Assembly: GCA_028583605.1 (NCBI GenBank)
Contig: CM053328.1
Location: 6,791,804-6,855,803 of the forward strand
DNA length: 64,000 nucleotides
From: Dastarcus helophoroides
Lineage: Eukaryota; Arthropoda; Insecta; Coleoptera; Bothrideridae
Reading direction: 5' to 3'
The first letter of the stretch is position 1, and the number at the start of each line of letters is the position of its first letter. Shown in pieces: positions 45,160-57,371 of the stretch. Under the pieces are notes generated by a model, which was not told the origin of the DNA, did not search any database, and worked only from the letters and a program-made list of their open reading frames with translations. Both the position numbers and the translations under genes were made by a program.

Positions 45160-45720
45160 AGGCTTCCTTTTTTCGAAATATGTTAAAACTCAAGTTTTTT
45201 ACGTAACTTTAAATTTTTACACGAAATTTCAGCTTTTTTTAATCAAAATTCCATGTTTATATTTTAAACTCGAAAATTCTAAATTTCAAATTTATTTTTA
45301 AACTTCAGTTTAAACTTTAGAAATACAAATTTTTAAAAAAATTAAATTTACTAAAATTCATAGATTCTGGAAGTCAAAATTTTAAAAAGAATGCGAAATA
45401 TTTTTAAAAAGTCGAAATTTTGATGAAAAATTGGCGAAATTTTCAAAAAGATGGAAAGTCAAAAAAAATTTTGAAATGTTGAAAGCAGTACCAAAGCCTT
45501 GAGGAAAAGTCGAAATTTTAATAAAATGTTGAAAATTTCTAGAAAGCGAAAACTGAAAAAGATCGAACATTTCAAATAAGTTTAAATTTTGGAGAAAATC
45601 CAACTATTCACAAAAAATTGATTTTTTTTAAGTGAAATTTTTCAAATAAGAATCGAATTGTTATGTCAAATTTCCCAAAAAATAGGAATTTTCTGGAAAA
45701 GGCGAATTTTCCAAAAAAAA
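45160..45720 (+). repeat. A-polarity phrase repeat, irregular
   Basis: AT-rich with scattered phrases; grades into the regular array that follows. No gene seen. Confidence 0.55.
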
Positions 45721-47930
45721 TTAATTTACTAAAATTTGAAAATTCGAGGAAGTCAAAATTTTGAAAAAAGTTTGGAGTGTTCAAAAATAGTCCAAATTTG
45801 GAAACATAGTAAAGATTCTGAAAAAATTCAAAACTTCGACGAAAAATCGAAATTTTAATAATAAAATGTCGACAATTGCAAAAAAAATGGAAATTTTAAA
45901 AAACTAGAATTTTTTAAATAAAAAATAAAAGTCAAATAATGTCAGATTCTAAAAAAAATTGATTTTCTTGAGAAAGCGACTTTATCAAAAAATTTAATTC
46001 ACAAAAATTTGAAGATTCGAAATCAAAATTTTGAAGAGTTCGGAATGTTCAAAAATGGTTGGAAATTTTGAAAAATGGTCGATGTTTCGAAAAAAGTCAA
46101 AGGGAAACATAAAAATTTCTAAAATAAAATGTCGAAATTTCCAAAGAAGTGGAAATTTCGAAAAATGATCGAATATTTCAAAAAATCAAAATTTTGAAAA
46201 GTTGAATTTTTCAAATAACATGTGTCAGATTCTCCAAAAAAAATAAATTATCTTGAAAGAGCAAATTTTTCAAAAAAATTTAATTCACAAAAATTTGAAG
46301 ATTTGACATCAAAATTTTGAAAAAAGTTCAGAATTTTCAAAAATAGTTGCAAATTTCGGAAAATGGTGAAGTTTTTGAAAAAAGTCAAAATTTTGAGAAA
46401 AAGTCAAAATTTTGGTAATAAAATGTCGAGATTTTGAAAGAAGTGGAAATTTTGAAAGACGATCGAGTATTTCAAAGAAATCGAAATTTTGGAAAAAGTA
46501 GAATTTTTCAAATAAGAGGCAGATTTACTACGTCAGTTTCTTTAAAAAAATAGCGAATTTTTCAGATAATTTAATTCGCAAAAATTTGAAGGTTCCAGAT
46601 AAAAATTTTGAAAAAAGTTCAGAATTTTTAGAAATAGTCGAAAATTTCGAAAAATGGTCGAGGTTTTGAAAAAAGTCAAAACTTTAAGGAAATTACAAAA
46701 CTTCGATAATAAAATGTTGAAATTTTCAAAGCATTGGAAATATTAAAAAATGATTAAGTATTTCGAAAAAATCGAAATTTTGAAAAGGTAGAATTTTTCA
46801 AATACGATTCGAATTTACATGCGTCCCATTCAAAAATAAATTATCTTGAAGAAGCGAATTTTTAAAAAAGTTTAATTAACAAAAATTTCAAGATTCCAAA
46901 TCAAAATTTTGAAAAAAGTTCAGAATTTTCAAAAATAGTCGAAATTTTCGAAAAACGGCCGAGGTTTTGAAAAAAGTCAAAACTTCGAAAAAAAAAATCG
47001 AAGTTTTGGTAATAAAATGTTGACACTTAAAAAAATGGAAATTTTGAAAAAAGTACAATTTTTCAAATAAGAGTCTAATTTACATAATGTCAGATTCTCA
47101 AAAAAATAAATTATCTTGAAAAAGCGATTTTTACAAAAAATTTAATTCACAAAAATTTGAAAATTCAAGATCAGAATTTTGAAAATAGTTCGGAATTTTC
47201 AAAAATAGACGAAAACTTCAAAAAACGGTCGAGGTTTTGAAAGAAGTGGAAATTTTGAAAATGATCGAATATTTCGAAAAAATCAAAATTTTGAAAGAGG
47301 TTGAATTTTTCAAATAAAGAGTCAAATTTACGTACGTCAGATTCATTAAAAAAATAGATTATCTGGAAAAAGCGAATTTTTGAAAAAAAATTTAATTCAC
47401 AAAAATTTGAAGATTGCAAATCAAAATTTTGAAAAAAGTTCAGAGCTTTCAAAAATAGTCGAAAATTTCGAAAAATGGTCGAGGTTTTGAAAGAAGTCAA
47501 AACTTCGAAGAAAAATCGAAATTTTGATAATAAAATGTTGACATTTTCAAAAAAATGGTAATTTTCGAAAAAGATCGAAATTTTCAAAAAAATTGAAATT
47601 TTGAGAACAATTGAATTTTTCAAGCAAGTCAAATTTACATGCGTCAGATTCTTAAAAAAATAATTTTTCTTGAAGAAGCGAATTTTTCAAAAAAAATTAA
47701 TTTATAAATATTTGAAGATTCCAAATCAAAACTTTGAAAAAAGTTCGGAATTTTCAAAAATAGTTGAACATTTCGAAAAATGGAGGTTTTCAAAAAAATC
47801 TAAGCTTCGGGGAAGAATCGAAATTTTGATAATATAATGTCGACGTTTTGAAAAAAGTGAAAATTTTGTAAAATGTTCAAAAGTTAAAAAAAAATCGAAG
47901 TTTGAAAGAAATTAGAATGTACTAAATTTG
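45721..47930 (+). repeat. ~285-bp tandem repeat, about eight units
   Basis: TTTAATTCACAAAAATTTGAAG-type text recurs near 45,733, 46,005, 46,294, 46,576, 46,874, 47,151, 47,400 and 47,700. Each unit continues through CGAAAAATGGTCGAGGTTTT, ATAATAAAATGT and a CGTCAGATTC segment. No coding content. Confidence 0.9.
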
Positions 47931-49216
47931 GATTAAAAGAAGTGCACTATGCTCCAATCTGATCTGGTTCATTTAATATTCGAAATTCCCGTTGGGAACA
48001 AACTCCTGCAGATAGATCCAAGGGGGACCTCTTGTGTACTATCAGCGGGAGTTTATTGACACCCGCAGGACGTTGCGCGCATATGGAATTTTACAGAGCA
48101 GCCGTTTGACAGGTGCAAGATATTTCCAACTAGCGTAAATTTTGAAAAAAAAAGACCAGTCGGTCGGGCGGCTTATTTTTAGACCTTCGGGTAGGAAATT
48201 CGGTGTCATCGACACGCGTCGGAGACTAGCTGAGGCGATTCTCACGGATGCCGTTTTTTTGTGTGTACCGGAAAGGCGCTGCGGTGTTGACTTTCAAGGT
48301 GCTCGACGAAGCCACAGTCGCCAATCCACCATTCATGGGAGCAAAGTCAGTGTGACGAGGATAAAGGAAAATTTCGAAACGAAGATATTCGTTGCCATGA
48401 GTTAAAAGAGATTCATGTCAACTTTCGAATGTAAAAAAAAACATCATCGATGTGCAAAATTAAAGAAAAATTGACGTGAAGTTTATTTTATTTTGGAACT
48501 ATGATAAGAAGTTCTAATATCCTTAAGAAATTTGAAGAACTTTTTATTCCTCTTGAGGGTTTAAATTTAATGTCCTTAAAACATTGGAAAATATTTTGAG
48601 CTCTCTATGATTTGAGAAATTTTTCTTTAAGAGATTGGACGAAAGTCTTGATATTTTTAAGAAATTTGAGGCAGCCTCGATCTTTCAAAATTAAAAACGT
48701 TCTAATTTCTTCACAATATTTTTGAGAAATTGGAGGAAAGTGTTAGTCTTTTTTATGAAATTAGGAATTGTAATCTTCTTAAGGCGCTTCAAGTTTCTTA
48801 AGGAAGAAAAAACGATTTAATTCGAAGGATAATCTAGTATCATTAAGATACTTAAAGAAAATTGTAATCCGGTTAAATTGATAAATGCTAGTTTCTTCAG
48901 TGGTTATGTATAATTTTAAAAGATTTGAAGAAAACTTTAAGAATTTTGGAACGTTTTAGTTTCTTCAATGTATTCTTAAAAGCTTCGAAGAAAACTATTA
49001 TATTTTTGGGACGAAAATATTAGAGAAGGTGAAATAGAATTGAAAAAATATCGAATCTTTTCAAGAGATGTAAAATTGGTTCTTGATATTGTAAAGCAAT
49101 TTGAAGAAAATTGTATTCCCGTTAACAGGAACAATTTCTGTTCATACATTAATTACGCAAATAAAAAATCATGTTGCCTGTAAAATTTGTTAAAAACTAT
49201 TTTTTTTTTGTTTCAG
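47931..49216. other. Unique island, G+C-rich core
   Basis: Core at 47,990-48,370 is rich in CpG. A frame on + at 48,142-48,405 is open without an ATG at its start and reads Arg/Ser-rich; I cannot assign it. From 48,420 to 49,200 the sequence is AT-rich, unique and shows many TTTGAAGAA-type words. It ends in a strong polypyrimidine tract (TTTTTTTTTGTTTCAG). Confidence 0.4.
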
Positions 49217-49271
49217 GTACGTGTCCTCGTTTCGTCTTGATTGAAAATGATACGAATGACCAAAAAAATGT
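49217..49271 (+). CDS. Candidate 55-nt internal exon
   Basis: Bounded by a strong acceptor (nine T, GTTTCAG) and a consensus donor (GTGAGT at 49,272-49,277). One frame is open: two bases, then 17 codons reading TCPRFVLIENDTNDQKN, then two bases; the other two frames have stops. This would be an extracellular-like, Cys-containing peptide in an AT-rich intronic context. Neighbouring exons were not found. It could also be a chance pairing of splice signals. Confidence 0.4.
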
Positions 49272-49284
49272 GTGAGTATTTTTT

Positions 49285-52200
49285 TTAAACCTTTTAGTCG
49301 ACTAAAATATTTTTTAAAAAGAGTTGGTTGATTTCAATCACAATGTTCCCTGATCTGTAATTCAGTGGTACCATATTAAAGAAATTTAGCAACCTTGCCC
49401 CCTACACAGTCTCCCAGTAATTGTACGTCACTGCGATAATGCATCATGCAAATTTATAAAAGAAAAAATCTATAAAATTTGGAAAAAGTTTCCCCTTTTT
49501 TTTATTAGTTGAAAATGAAAGTTAAAAACTCGAAATTTGTCAAATGAATTACACATTTTAAAGAAATAAATAGTTACTTCGAGATTAAAATCGAAATTTT
49601 AAAAGTATTTTTTTTTAGAAAAATCGGGAAGGTCTAAATTTCTTGAAAATATCGAAATTTCAAGTTTATGGTGAAATGAAAATAAAAAAAACAGAATTTG
49701 TAAAATAAATAAAAAGACGAGAAAAACATCTACAGATTTTCAAATTGACATTAAAATCGACTATTCAAAATGCAAATAGGAAAAGTTTATATTTATTTTT
49801 AGAAAAATTGAAATTTAATGAAATGTCAAATAAATTCAAAAATTTCCAAATTTATATATAATTCGACGAAATTTTGAAAAATAAGATGCGTCGAAATGTT
49901 TAAAAAAAAGTCAAAATTTTCAAATAAAGTTAAAATTACCGAAAAAGGGTAAAATAAGAAAGCCAAATATTTGAAAAATTAGAGTAAATATTTGAAAAAT
50001 TAAAGTTTTTACAAAAACCGAAATTTTGAAAAATTATCGAAATTTTAGAGAATCGAAGTTTTCAAAATAACTTAAAATTTTGAAAAAAGTCCAAAATAAT
50101 AAATCAGTAAATTCCAATTTTTAATAAAAGTCGAAATTTTCAAAAAAGTTGAGATTTTCAAATATATTAATATTTTGAAAAAAGTCGAAAATAATAAGGC
50201 TTGTAAATTCCAAATTTTAAAATAGCATCAACATTTTTAATAAACATCAAAGTTTTCAACACTGGAAATTTTCAAAAAATAAATAAGATTTTGAGTAGAA
50301 AATTTTGAAAAATCAAAAGCAAAATTTTCACAAAAGTCGAAATTTTAAAAAAGTTAAAATTTTCAAATACTCAAAATTACCGAAAAAGGGGAAAATAAGA
50401 AAGTCGAAAATTTGAAAAATTAGAGTAAATTTTTGAAAAATAAAAAGTTCTTACAAAAATCGAAATTTTGAAAAAAAAGTCGACATTTTACAGAATCGAA
50501 ATTTTCAATAAGGCTGCAAATTCTAAATTTTAAAATGGCATCAAGATTTCTAAAAAAACATCAATGTTCGCAACAGTGGACATTTTTTAAAAGAAATCAA
50601 AATTTTAAGTCAACAATTTTTTTAAAAAAATAGAAATTTTGAAGTTAGAATTATCAAAAAATGAAAAAGAAAAAATTGAAGAATTATCAAAAAATGAAAA
50701 AGAAAAAATTGAGAACAATTCGAAATTTAAAAAAAAAGCAAAATTTTGAAAGAATAAATGTCTAAATTTGAAAAATGTGGCAATTTTCAAAAAATGTCGA
50801 AATTTTTAGTGTTACTAAAAGCTGCTTTTCAAAAAGTCGAATTTTCAAAAAATTCAGAAATTTTAAAAACAAAAAAATTAAAAATTTTTAATAATCGAAA
50901 TTTTCAAGTCAAAATTTTGAAAAACAAACAAATTTTTGAAAATGTCGACATTTTTAAAGTCATAATTTGCAAAAATACCAAAATTGTAGAAGAGACGAAA
51001 ATGGAAATTTTCAAATAAAAATTAAAAAATTTTCAAAAAAGTCAACATTTTTAAAAAGTTGAAATTTTTGAAAAAATTGGAAATTTTCCAAAAAATTCGA
51101 AATTTTGAAAGGAGCTCGAAAATTAAAGAAATCGTAATTAGTTAAGCTTTTAAAAATAAAAATGTTAAAACGAGATTTTTGATCAAATGACGAAATTTTA
51201 AAAAGAATTAAAATTTTGAGTCGGGAATTTAAAAAATCGTACAAATTTTGAAGTGTCGACATTGTTATGGTTAGAATTTTCAAAAAAATGAGAAAAAATT
51301 GAAAATAAGTAATTCGTAATTTTCAAAAAAAAGCAAAATTTTGAAAGAAAAAAACATTTTCAAAAAATGTTGAAATTTTTTGAGTCTTACTAAAAACTGT
51401 TTTTCAAAAAGTCAAATTTTCAAAGAATTCAGGAATTTTAAAAACGTAAAATTCGAAAATTTTAAACTGAAATTTTCAAAATAAATTCGAAAATTTTGGA
51501 AAAAGCACAATATTCAGAAGTCAAATTTTTCCAAAAAAAATTCAAAATTTTCAAAAAAGCGAAGATTTTTAAATAGAGTTCAAATTTTTGAAAAAAAGTG
51601 AAAATTTTTAAAATAACTCGAAACTTTGAAAAAGGTCGAAAATTAGAAAAGTCGTTATTTTGAAGTTAAAACTCGTAAAAAGGATTTAAAAAATGTTGAT
51701 GACGAAACTTTGAAAAAATATCTAAATTTTCAACAGTCAAAATTTTCAAAAAAAAATTAGAATTAAATGAGGTGTTCAGAAAATTCTATGTTTTCAAAAA
51801 GGATCAAAATTCTTAGTGAAAAATATTTAAAAAAGTAACTAAAAAATATCAAAAATTTTAAAAAGTTAACTATTTTTAAAAAAGACAAAAGATTGAAAAA
51901 GTGCTAAATTTGAAAAAAATCACAATTTTCAAAAAATTGTTTTTCGAGTCTTACTAATTTTCAAAAAAAGCTACATTTTACAAAGAAAGCCAAACTTTCA
52001 AAAAATTTTAGACTAAAAAAATTTTTAAAATACGAAATTGTTACAGTAAATTCAACATTTTCGAAAAAGGCAGAATTTTTAAAAAAGTCCTTTTCCAAAA
52101 ATTCAAAATTTTCAAAAAGGTGAAGATTTTCGAAAAAGATTAAGGTTTTTGAAAAATAAAAATTTTTGGAATAATTCTAAATTTTAAAAAAGGTCGAAAA

Positions 52201-52870
52201 TTGAGAAAGTCCTAATTTTAGAGTTAAAACTCGTAAAGAGTTTAAACAATTTTAAAATCGAAATTTTAAAAAAGTATCTAAATTTCGAAGTGTCGAAATT
52301 TTAAAGTCTAAATTTTCAAAAAGAATCAATATTTTGAAAACATCGAAATTATCAAAAGAAAAGATTAAAATTTTTAGTAGAAAATTTTGAAACAAGTCGA
52401 AGCTTTTATGAAAAGTTAACTATTTTCAAAAAAGCCCAAATTTTGAGAATTAATTTGAAGTTTTTAAAAACAGCAAAATTTTGAAAATATCGAAATTTTC
52501 AAAAATTGTAGAAATTCTAACCTAAAAAAGACTACATTTAAAAAAAAAGTAAAAATCCTTAAACAAATTCAGGAATGTAGCAAACGACGCAGAAAATTCG
52601 AAACCTTTAGACTGAAATTTTCAAAATAAAGTCGAGAATTTTCAAAAGTAGCAAGATTTTAAAAATGTCAAATTTTCCAATACCTAAATCAAAATTTGGA
52701 AAATAAACGAATTTTGAAAAATTGGCGGAATTTTTTTAGAAAGTAAAAATTTTCAAAAAGCTGAAAGGAGAAAAATATTGAGATTTCAATAAAAAATTAT
52801 TTTTATTTTTGAAAAAAGGGGGAAGTGTCTAAAATAATTCTATTTTAAGAAGGTTCAAAGTTAAAGAAGT
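49285..52870 (+). repeat. A-polarity degenerate phrase repeat
   Basis: Long block of AAAATTTTGAAAAA and GTCGAAATTTTC words with diverged units; corresponding text (GTTAAAACTCGTAAA) is seen near 51,668 and 52,222. No gene seen. Confidence 0.75.
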
Positions 52871-52883
52871 CATAATTTCAAGG

Positions 52884-53306
52884 ATTCTATAATGCACAGA
52901 CCAATAGGTTTGTGAACATTTATTAGATTCGAAGTTTGGAAACCAAATACCGGTTTCGATCTTGTTAGATCTCGTCAGTTTGGTATATCCAACTCGAATG
53001 CTAATAAATGTTCCGACAAGTAAGTACTAAAACTTTCACAGGCGTCGAGCGAGTGACTTTTTAGTACTACCACCTATTGGTCCATAGAGAAACTATGGCC
53101 ATCGCCAACAATGTCGTATGCAAGAAGAATGCAAACCTATTGGTCTGTGCATTATAGAATCCTTATCTTCTGGGAACTCTCCTAGAGAGCAACCGCTTCG
53201 CTAGGTGGCAGTGTTTCAACTGTTGGTAGTTCAGCTACCTATGATTCACTATACACGCCTGGAGGGCTGCATGAATTTGTAGTCTAGGTTGCATTCTTCT
53301 TGCATA
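52884..53306 (-). mobile_element. 423-bp hammerhead-bearing retroelement
   Basis: Inserted in the phrase repeat. The sequence CATAATTTCAAGG flanks both sides (52,871-52,883 and 53,307-53,319), and related units at 51,656 and 54,450 show the uninterrupted site. The last four bases AAGG also occur in the element, so the duplication is 9-13 bp. Two nested inverted repeats exist: 52,880-52,912 against 53,132-53,164 (33 bp, perfect) and 53,116-53,134 against 53,289-53,307 (19 bp, perfect). There is no coding capacity. The minus strand carries a complete hammerhead. I infer a non-autonomous Penelope-like or retrozyme-like element. Confidence 0.85.
52914..53013 (-). ncRNA. Hammerhead ribozyme, type I, within a 100-nt hairpin
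   Basis: Read on -: CUGACGA (position 7 is free in the consensus), stem II GAUC and GAUC around UAACAA, then GAAA; these lie at 52,953-52,978. Stem III is A-U and C-G with a CG loop, giving the triplet GUA (52,948-52,950). Stem I begins with a perfect ACCAAA/UUUGGU, has a small internal loop, then UUGGA/UCCAA, and is extended by an outer 11-bp pairing (52,915-52,925 with 53,002-53,012). Every invariant core base is present. Stem III of two pairs is the form seen in Penelope-like elements. Confidence 0.8.
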
Positions 53307-53319
53307 CATAATTTCAAGG

Positions 53320-55735
53320 TTAAACCTGCAAAAAAGGTTAACATTTTGTGAATAGATTTTTTTTCAAATATTTCCAAATAACCAAAAAAGAGATCTTCAA
53401 AAAAATCAAAATTTTGAAATGCCGAAACTTAAAAAAATAGCAAAATTGTCAAATTTATCTTCAAAAAAAAAAACAGAAAGTTTGAAAAACTTTGATATTT
53501 TAAGAAAAGCCGTTATTTTAAGGAAGTTCAAATTTGAAAAGACCTTTCAAAACGGTCGAAAATTTTGAAAAAAGTGGAAATTTTGAAAAATTTCGAAACT
53601 TATAAAACGTTATACAAAAAATAAAAAGCACAATTTTAAGAATAATTCGTATTTTTTTGTAAAAAAGGCAACATTTTGAAACAAAAAATGTCTAGATTTG
53701 AAAAAAGTCGCAATTTGCGAAAGATATCTCAATCTTTTGACTGTTACTAATTTTAAAAATTCCACATTTTGGAAAAAAGGCAAATTTTCAAGAAATACAG
53801 AAATTTAAAAACCTAAAAAATTCGAAATTTTTAAAAATCGAAAGTTGCAAACTAAATTTCAAAATCTTGAAAAACGGCAAAGTCGAAATTTTCAAAAAAG
53901 TTTAAATTAAAAAAATGGAATTTTTTAAAATAATTCGTAATTTTGAAAAATGCGAAATTTTGAGATTAATTCGTAATTTTTAAAAAAGACACACTTTTAA
54001 AAAAGTGTCTAGACTTTGAAAATATCAAAATTTTAAAAAATGTCGAAATTTTTTGACTCCTACTAATCCAAAAAATGCGAAATTAAAAAAAAAGCAAACA
54101 TTTTTTAAGAAATTAAGGAATATAACAAACGACGCGGAGAATTCGAAATGTTTCAAAAACTGAAATTTTCAAAATAAATCCGAAATTTTTGAAAATACCA
54201 TTTTTTAAAAAATGCCAAATTTTCCAATAAACCAAATTTTGAAAAATAAACGAATAGTGAAAATATGGCGAAATTTCTAAAAAAAGTGAAAATTTTCAAA
54301 AAGCTAAAATTTTGGAAGAGAAAAAATCTTGAAATTTTAATAAAAAATTAAGTTTTTAAAAATGTGAAAATTAAAAAAAAACAAATTTTGAAAAAGGTGG
54401 AAATTTTCTAAATAATTCTATTGTAAGGTCGAAAATTAAAAAAGTCTTTAATTTTCAAGTTAAAACTACACAAAAGGTTAAAATTTTGAAAACAGATTTT
54501 TATCAAAATTTCGAAATAACCAAAAAAGTACCTACAGATCTTCAAAAAAATCTAATTTTAAAAGGTCGAAATTTTTAAAAAATATAAAAACTTTCAAAAT
54601 ATATCGAAATTTTTACAAAAAAAAATAGAAATTTTGAAAAACATCGAAATTTTAAGAAAAAGGTGTTAATTTTAAAAAAGTCTAAATTTGAAAAGACTTT
54701 TCAAAACAGTCGACATTAGAAAAAAAGTAAATTTTGTAAATGGTCAGTCACAATATTCAAAAAAATAGTAAATAAGATTTACAAAATACGTAGTTTAAAA
54801 CTTCAAGAGACAAAAATTTGAAAAAGTAAAAAATTTCTAAAAAATTTTTCAAAAAGAGCCGTTTACAAAAGTCAAAATTTGGGGAAAAAAATAAAAACAG
54901 TTGAAACCAAAACAAAGGTGTCAAAAAAGTTATAATTTTGATAAAAAATCGAAAGTTTTTTTATTTAACATTTTGAATTAAAAGTGGAAATTTAGAAAAA
55001 GAGTGGAAATTATGAAAAATCAGGGATTTCTGAATGTCTTAATTTTTAAAAAGTCGAAGTTTTCAACGTGAAAATTTAAAAAATTGGATGAGTCGTTTTA
55101 AAGTTAGAACTTTTAAAAAAAGCCTAAGTTTTGAAAGTAAAAAGTTTGAAAACGAAATTTTGAAAAAAAAAATGATCGAAATTATCAAAAAATTTGGAAA
55201 TTTGAAAAATATCGAAACTTTGAGAAAAGGTCAATAATTTAAAAAAAAAGTTCAAGAAATTTTAATTTTGAAATAAAGTGAATTTTGATAAAAATTCCAA
55301 ACTATCAAGTAACTCGACATAAAAACAATGGAAAATCAAAAAAATCAAGATTTTGTAAGAAGGCGAAATTTTTGAAGTCAAATTTAAAAAAGCCAATTTT
55401 GGAAAAAAGATCGAAATTATCCAAAAATTTGGAAGTTTCAAAAATATCGAAATTTTGAGTAAATGTTGATAATTTTAAAAAAGTCCAAGAAGTTTTAATT
55501 TTGAAGCGAAATGGAATTTCAATTAAAATTCCAGCCTTTCAAAAATCACGATAATTTCTAAAAAAAAATGAAAATCAAACCAAAATTTTGTAACAAGTCA
55601 AAATTTTTGAATTCGAATTTATCAAAATAACGTAATTGTAAAGAAAAAATTCCAAAATTTCGAAATTTTGGAATAAAGTCGAAAATTTGGAAAAATCAAA
55701 ATTTTGAAAAAGTGAATATTTTGATAACGAACTTG
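53320..55735 (+). repeat. A-polarity degenerate phrase repeat
   Basis: Same family as the block before the insertion. Parallel stretches occur near 52,560/54,110 (AAACGACGC with GAATTCGAA) and near 55,140/55,390. No gene seen. Confidence 0.75.
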
Positions 55736-56466
55736 AGCGATTCTCCAGAGTGCAGTCCCGGCGACCAACTAATTTTTTGATTATTTTTTTTGTGCTTTTT
55801 GTTTATGGCACCGGATCCTAAAATTTAAGTCGCCCCTTTTTTTTGATAAAGAGCTGGTTAGAGATCCGATTAAAAAAAAAAGAAAAAACGGTTCATGTCC
55901 ATTCATTGAGTAAACCAATATAATGAACCAGTTAATTCTGCATCCCATGAATCGAAACGCAACGACTCGGATTTGAAGAACTGATGTCCGAAGGCCACGG
56001 AGACAAGTGCAATAGTCCCCATCAAACCAGATAAACACTTGCATGTTTATATTTACGTTCACATCGATTGTAGTGTTATTGCAAATTTTATCGATTCCTG
56101 ATTTCAAGGTCAATAGGAAGCAACGTCGAGCAAAACAATGCATCTCGTCGGTTAAGTTTTTTTACAAGTTATTGACCCATTCATTTGGTGTTTGGATGGC
56201 GCGACTCCTTACTACGGCCCTGCGTGCCATTAGTATTCTTGGGGCAGACTAGGAAAGCAGTTTTGATGGTCCTCGAGCCTCCACGTTAGGGTAGCGTTCG
56301 CCTCTATACTTTCTACGGAGAAAACAACCTTCTTGTCTCGTCAAAAACCCTCTGCCGTCGAGCAGACACGACTTCAACAAACCAAATAGTTCTTTTTCGT
56401 TGTGTTCCTGAAACGCATCTCCGTTGTGTCGGGTGTTCTTTGTGTCGAGTGCTTAACGATTGAGTT
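55736..56466. promoter_or_regulatory. Unique CpG-containing region upstream of a candidate gene
   Basis: Ordinary composition with CpG-rich patches at 55,745-55,770 and 56,100-56,450. It directly precedes the spliced candidate at 56,467 and may hold its promoter and 5' leader. No TATA box or clear initiator was found. A 120-codon ATG frame runs on - at 55,781-56,143 (Cys-rich start, hydrophobic patch near residues 76-92, basic end); I do not recognise it. Confidence 0.35.
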
Positions 56467-56797
56467 ATGAAATTGACAATTGTCGCCGCGGCAGTTAACC
56501 GATATGTTATTGTTAACATGACCTCGCTGTTGAATCAGGAGGATTTCTATGTGGTTTATTTTCTGTGGCTTGGTGGATATTTTCAGAACAATTTGGATTT
56601 TTCGAGTTTTCTCAGGAATACCATGAAAATTTGCCCTTTTACGAATAGGTGAGTGCCCTCTTCGATTTTTTGAATCTGGTCGACCCACAGACATTGTGAC
56701 ACAACGACGTCCTAATTAAGTGGTTTTTAGAAGATTTTTGATTCTGTTTAATTTTTTCTTCAGGTTACTAGATCTTCCAAGTTATTTTATTTCTTAA
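56467..56797 (+). CDS. Candidate two-exon small gene, 71 aa
   Basis: Exon 1 runs from ATG at 56,467 to 56,648; the donor GTGAGT follows directly. The acceptor is at 56,761-56,763 after TTTAATTTTTTCTTCAG; exon 2 is 56,764-56,797. Splicing removes 115 nt and keeps the frame: the last two bases of exon 1 plus G give Arg, followed by ten codons and TAA. AATAAA lies at 56,841-56,846. The product has a hydrophobic aromatic-rich segment around residues 28-38 that could be a short membrane helix, and no known domain. A later in-frame Met (residue 18) could be the true start. The sequence signals agree, but the protein is not recognised and a non-coding RNA is possible. Confidence 0.4.
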
Positions 56798-56840
56798 GAA
56801 GATTCGAAAGTTTATCTTCTAATCTTTAAAGCTAAAGAAA

Positions 56841-56846
56841 AATAAA
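56841..56846 (+). terminator. AATAAA polyadenylation signal
   Basis: Canonical hexamer 44 bases after the stop codon of the spliced candidate. In AT-rich DNA this hexamer is common, so the support is modest. Confidence 0.35.
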
Positions 56847-57371
56847 GAAGATTGAAATAATATGAGGATTAATCAAAGCATAACCAAGGGAGCTTTGGTG
56901 CGCAGACTTTATTTCTCAAAATTTCCAAATTTTCAAAATTTATTTTCTCCAAAGTCTCGGCGCTCTTTTTCAAAAATTTCTACGTTTTTAATCGAAGTTT
57001 AAGCGAATTTCAATTTTTTTCCCAAACTTTGCATTTTTGATCGATCTTTTAATAAACAAATTAAAATGTATGTTTCGAAATTTTGACAAACTTATTTTTT
57101 GCAGATTTCAACTTTTTTTTAATTTCCCGGTTACCCGCGTCAACGTTTTCATAAACGAGAGAAATTCGACTAAAAATATTTTCTTCGGAAACTTGGGGCG
57201 AAATTTTGACTTTCAAAATTCCGTCTTTTTTGACATGGACCGGCGGTGTGGCAGCGTGGGGCACTTATCTTCCGTTCGCTCATGCAGTTAAGCGAAAATA
57301 TAGATTTAATCGAGGGGATGGTTTTTTTTCCAAAATTTCTACTCCTATTTCAAAATTTGTTTTGAATTGTC

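Noticed and set aside
53208..53245. A second hammerhead in the 423-bp element (CUGAAC, hairpin, GAAAC on -)
   Set aside because: The hairpin follows CUGA directly and the conserved GA of the core is missing.
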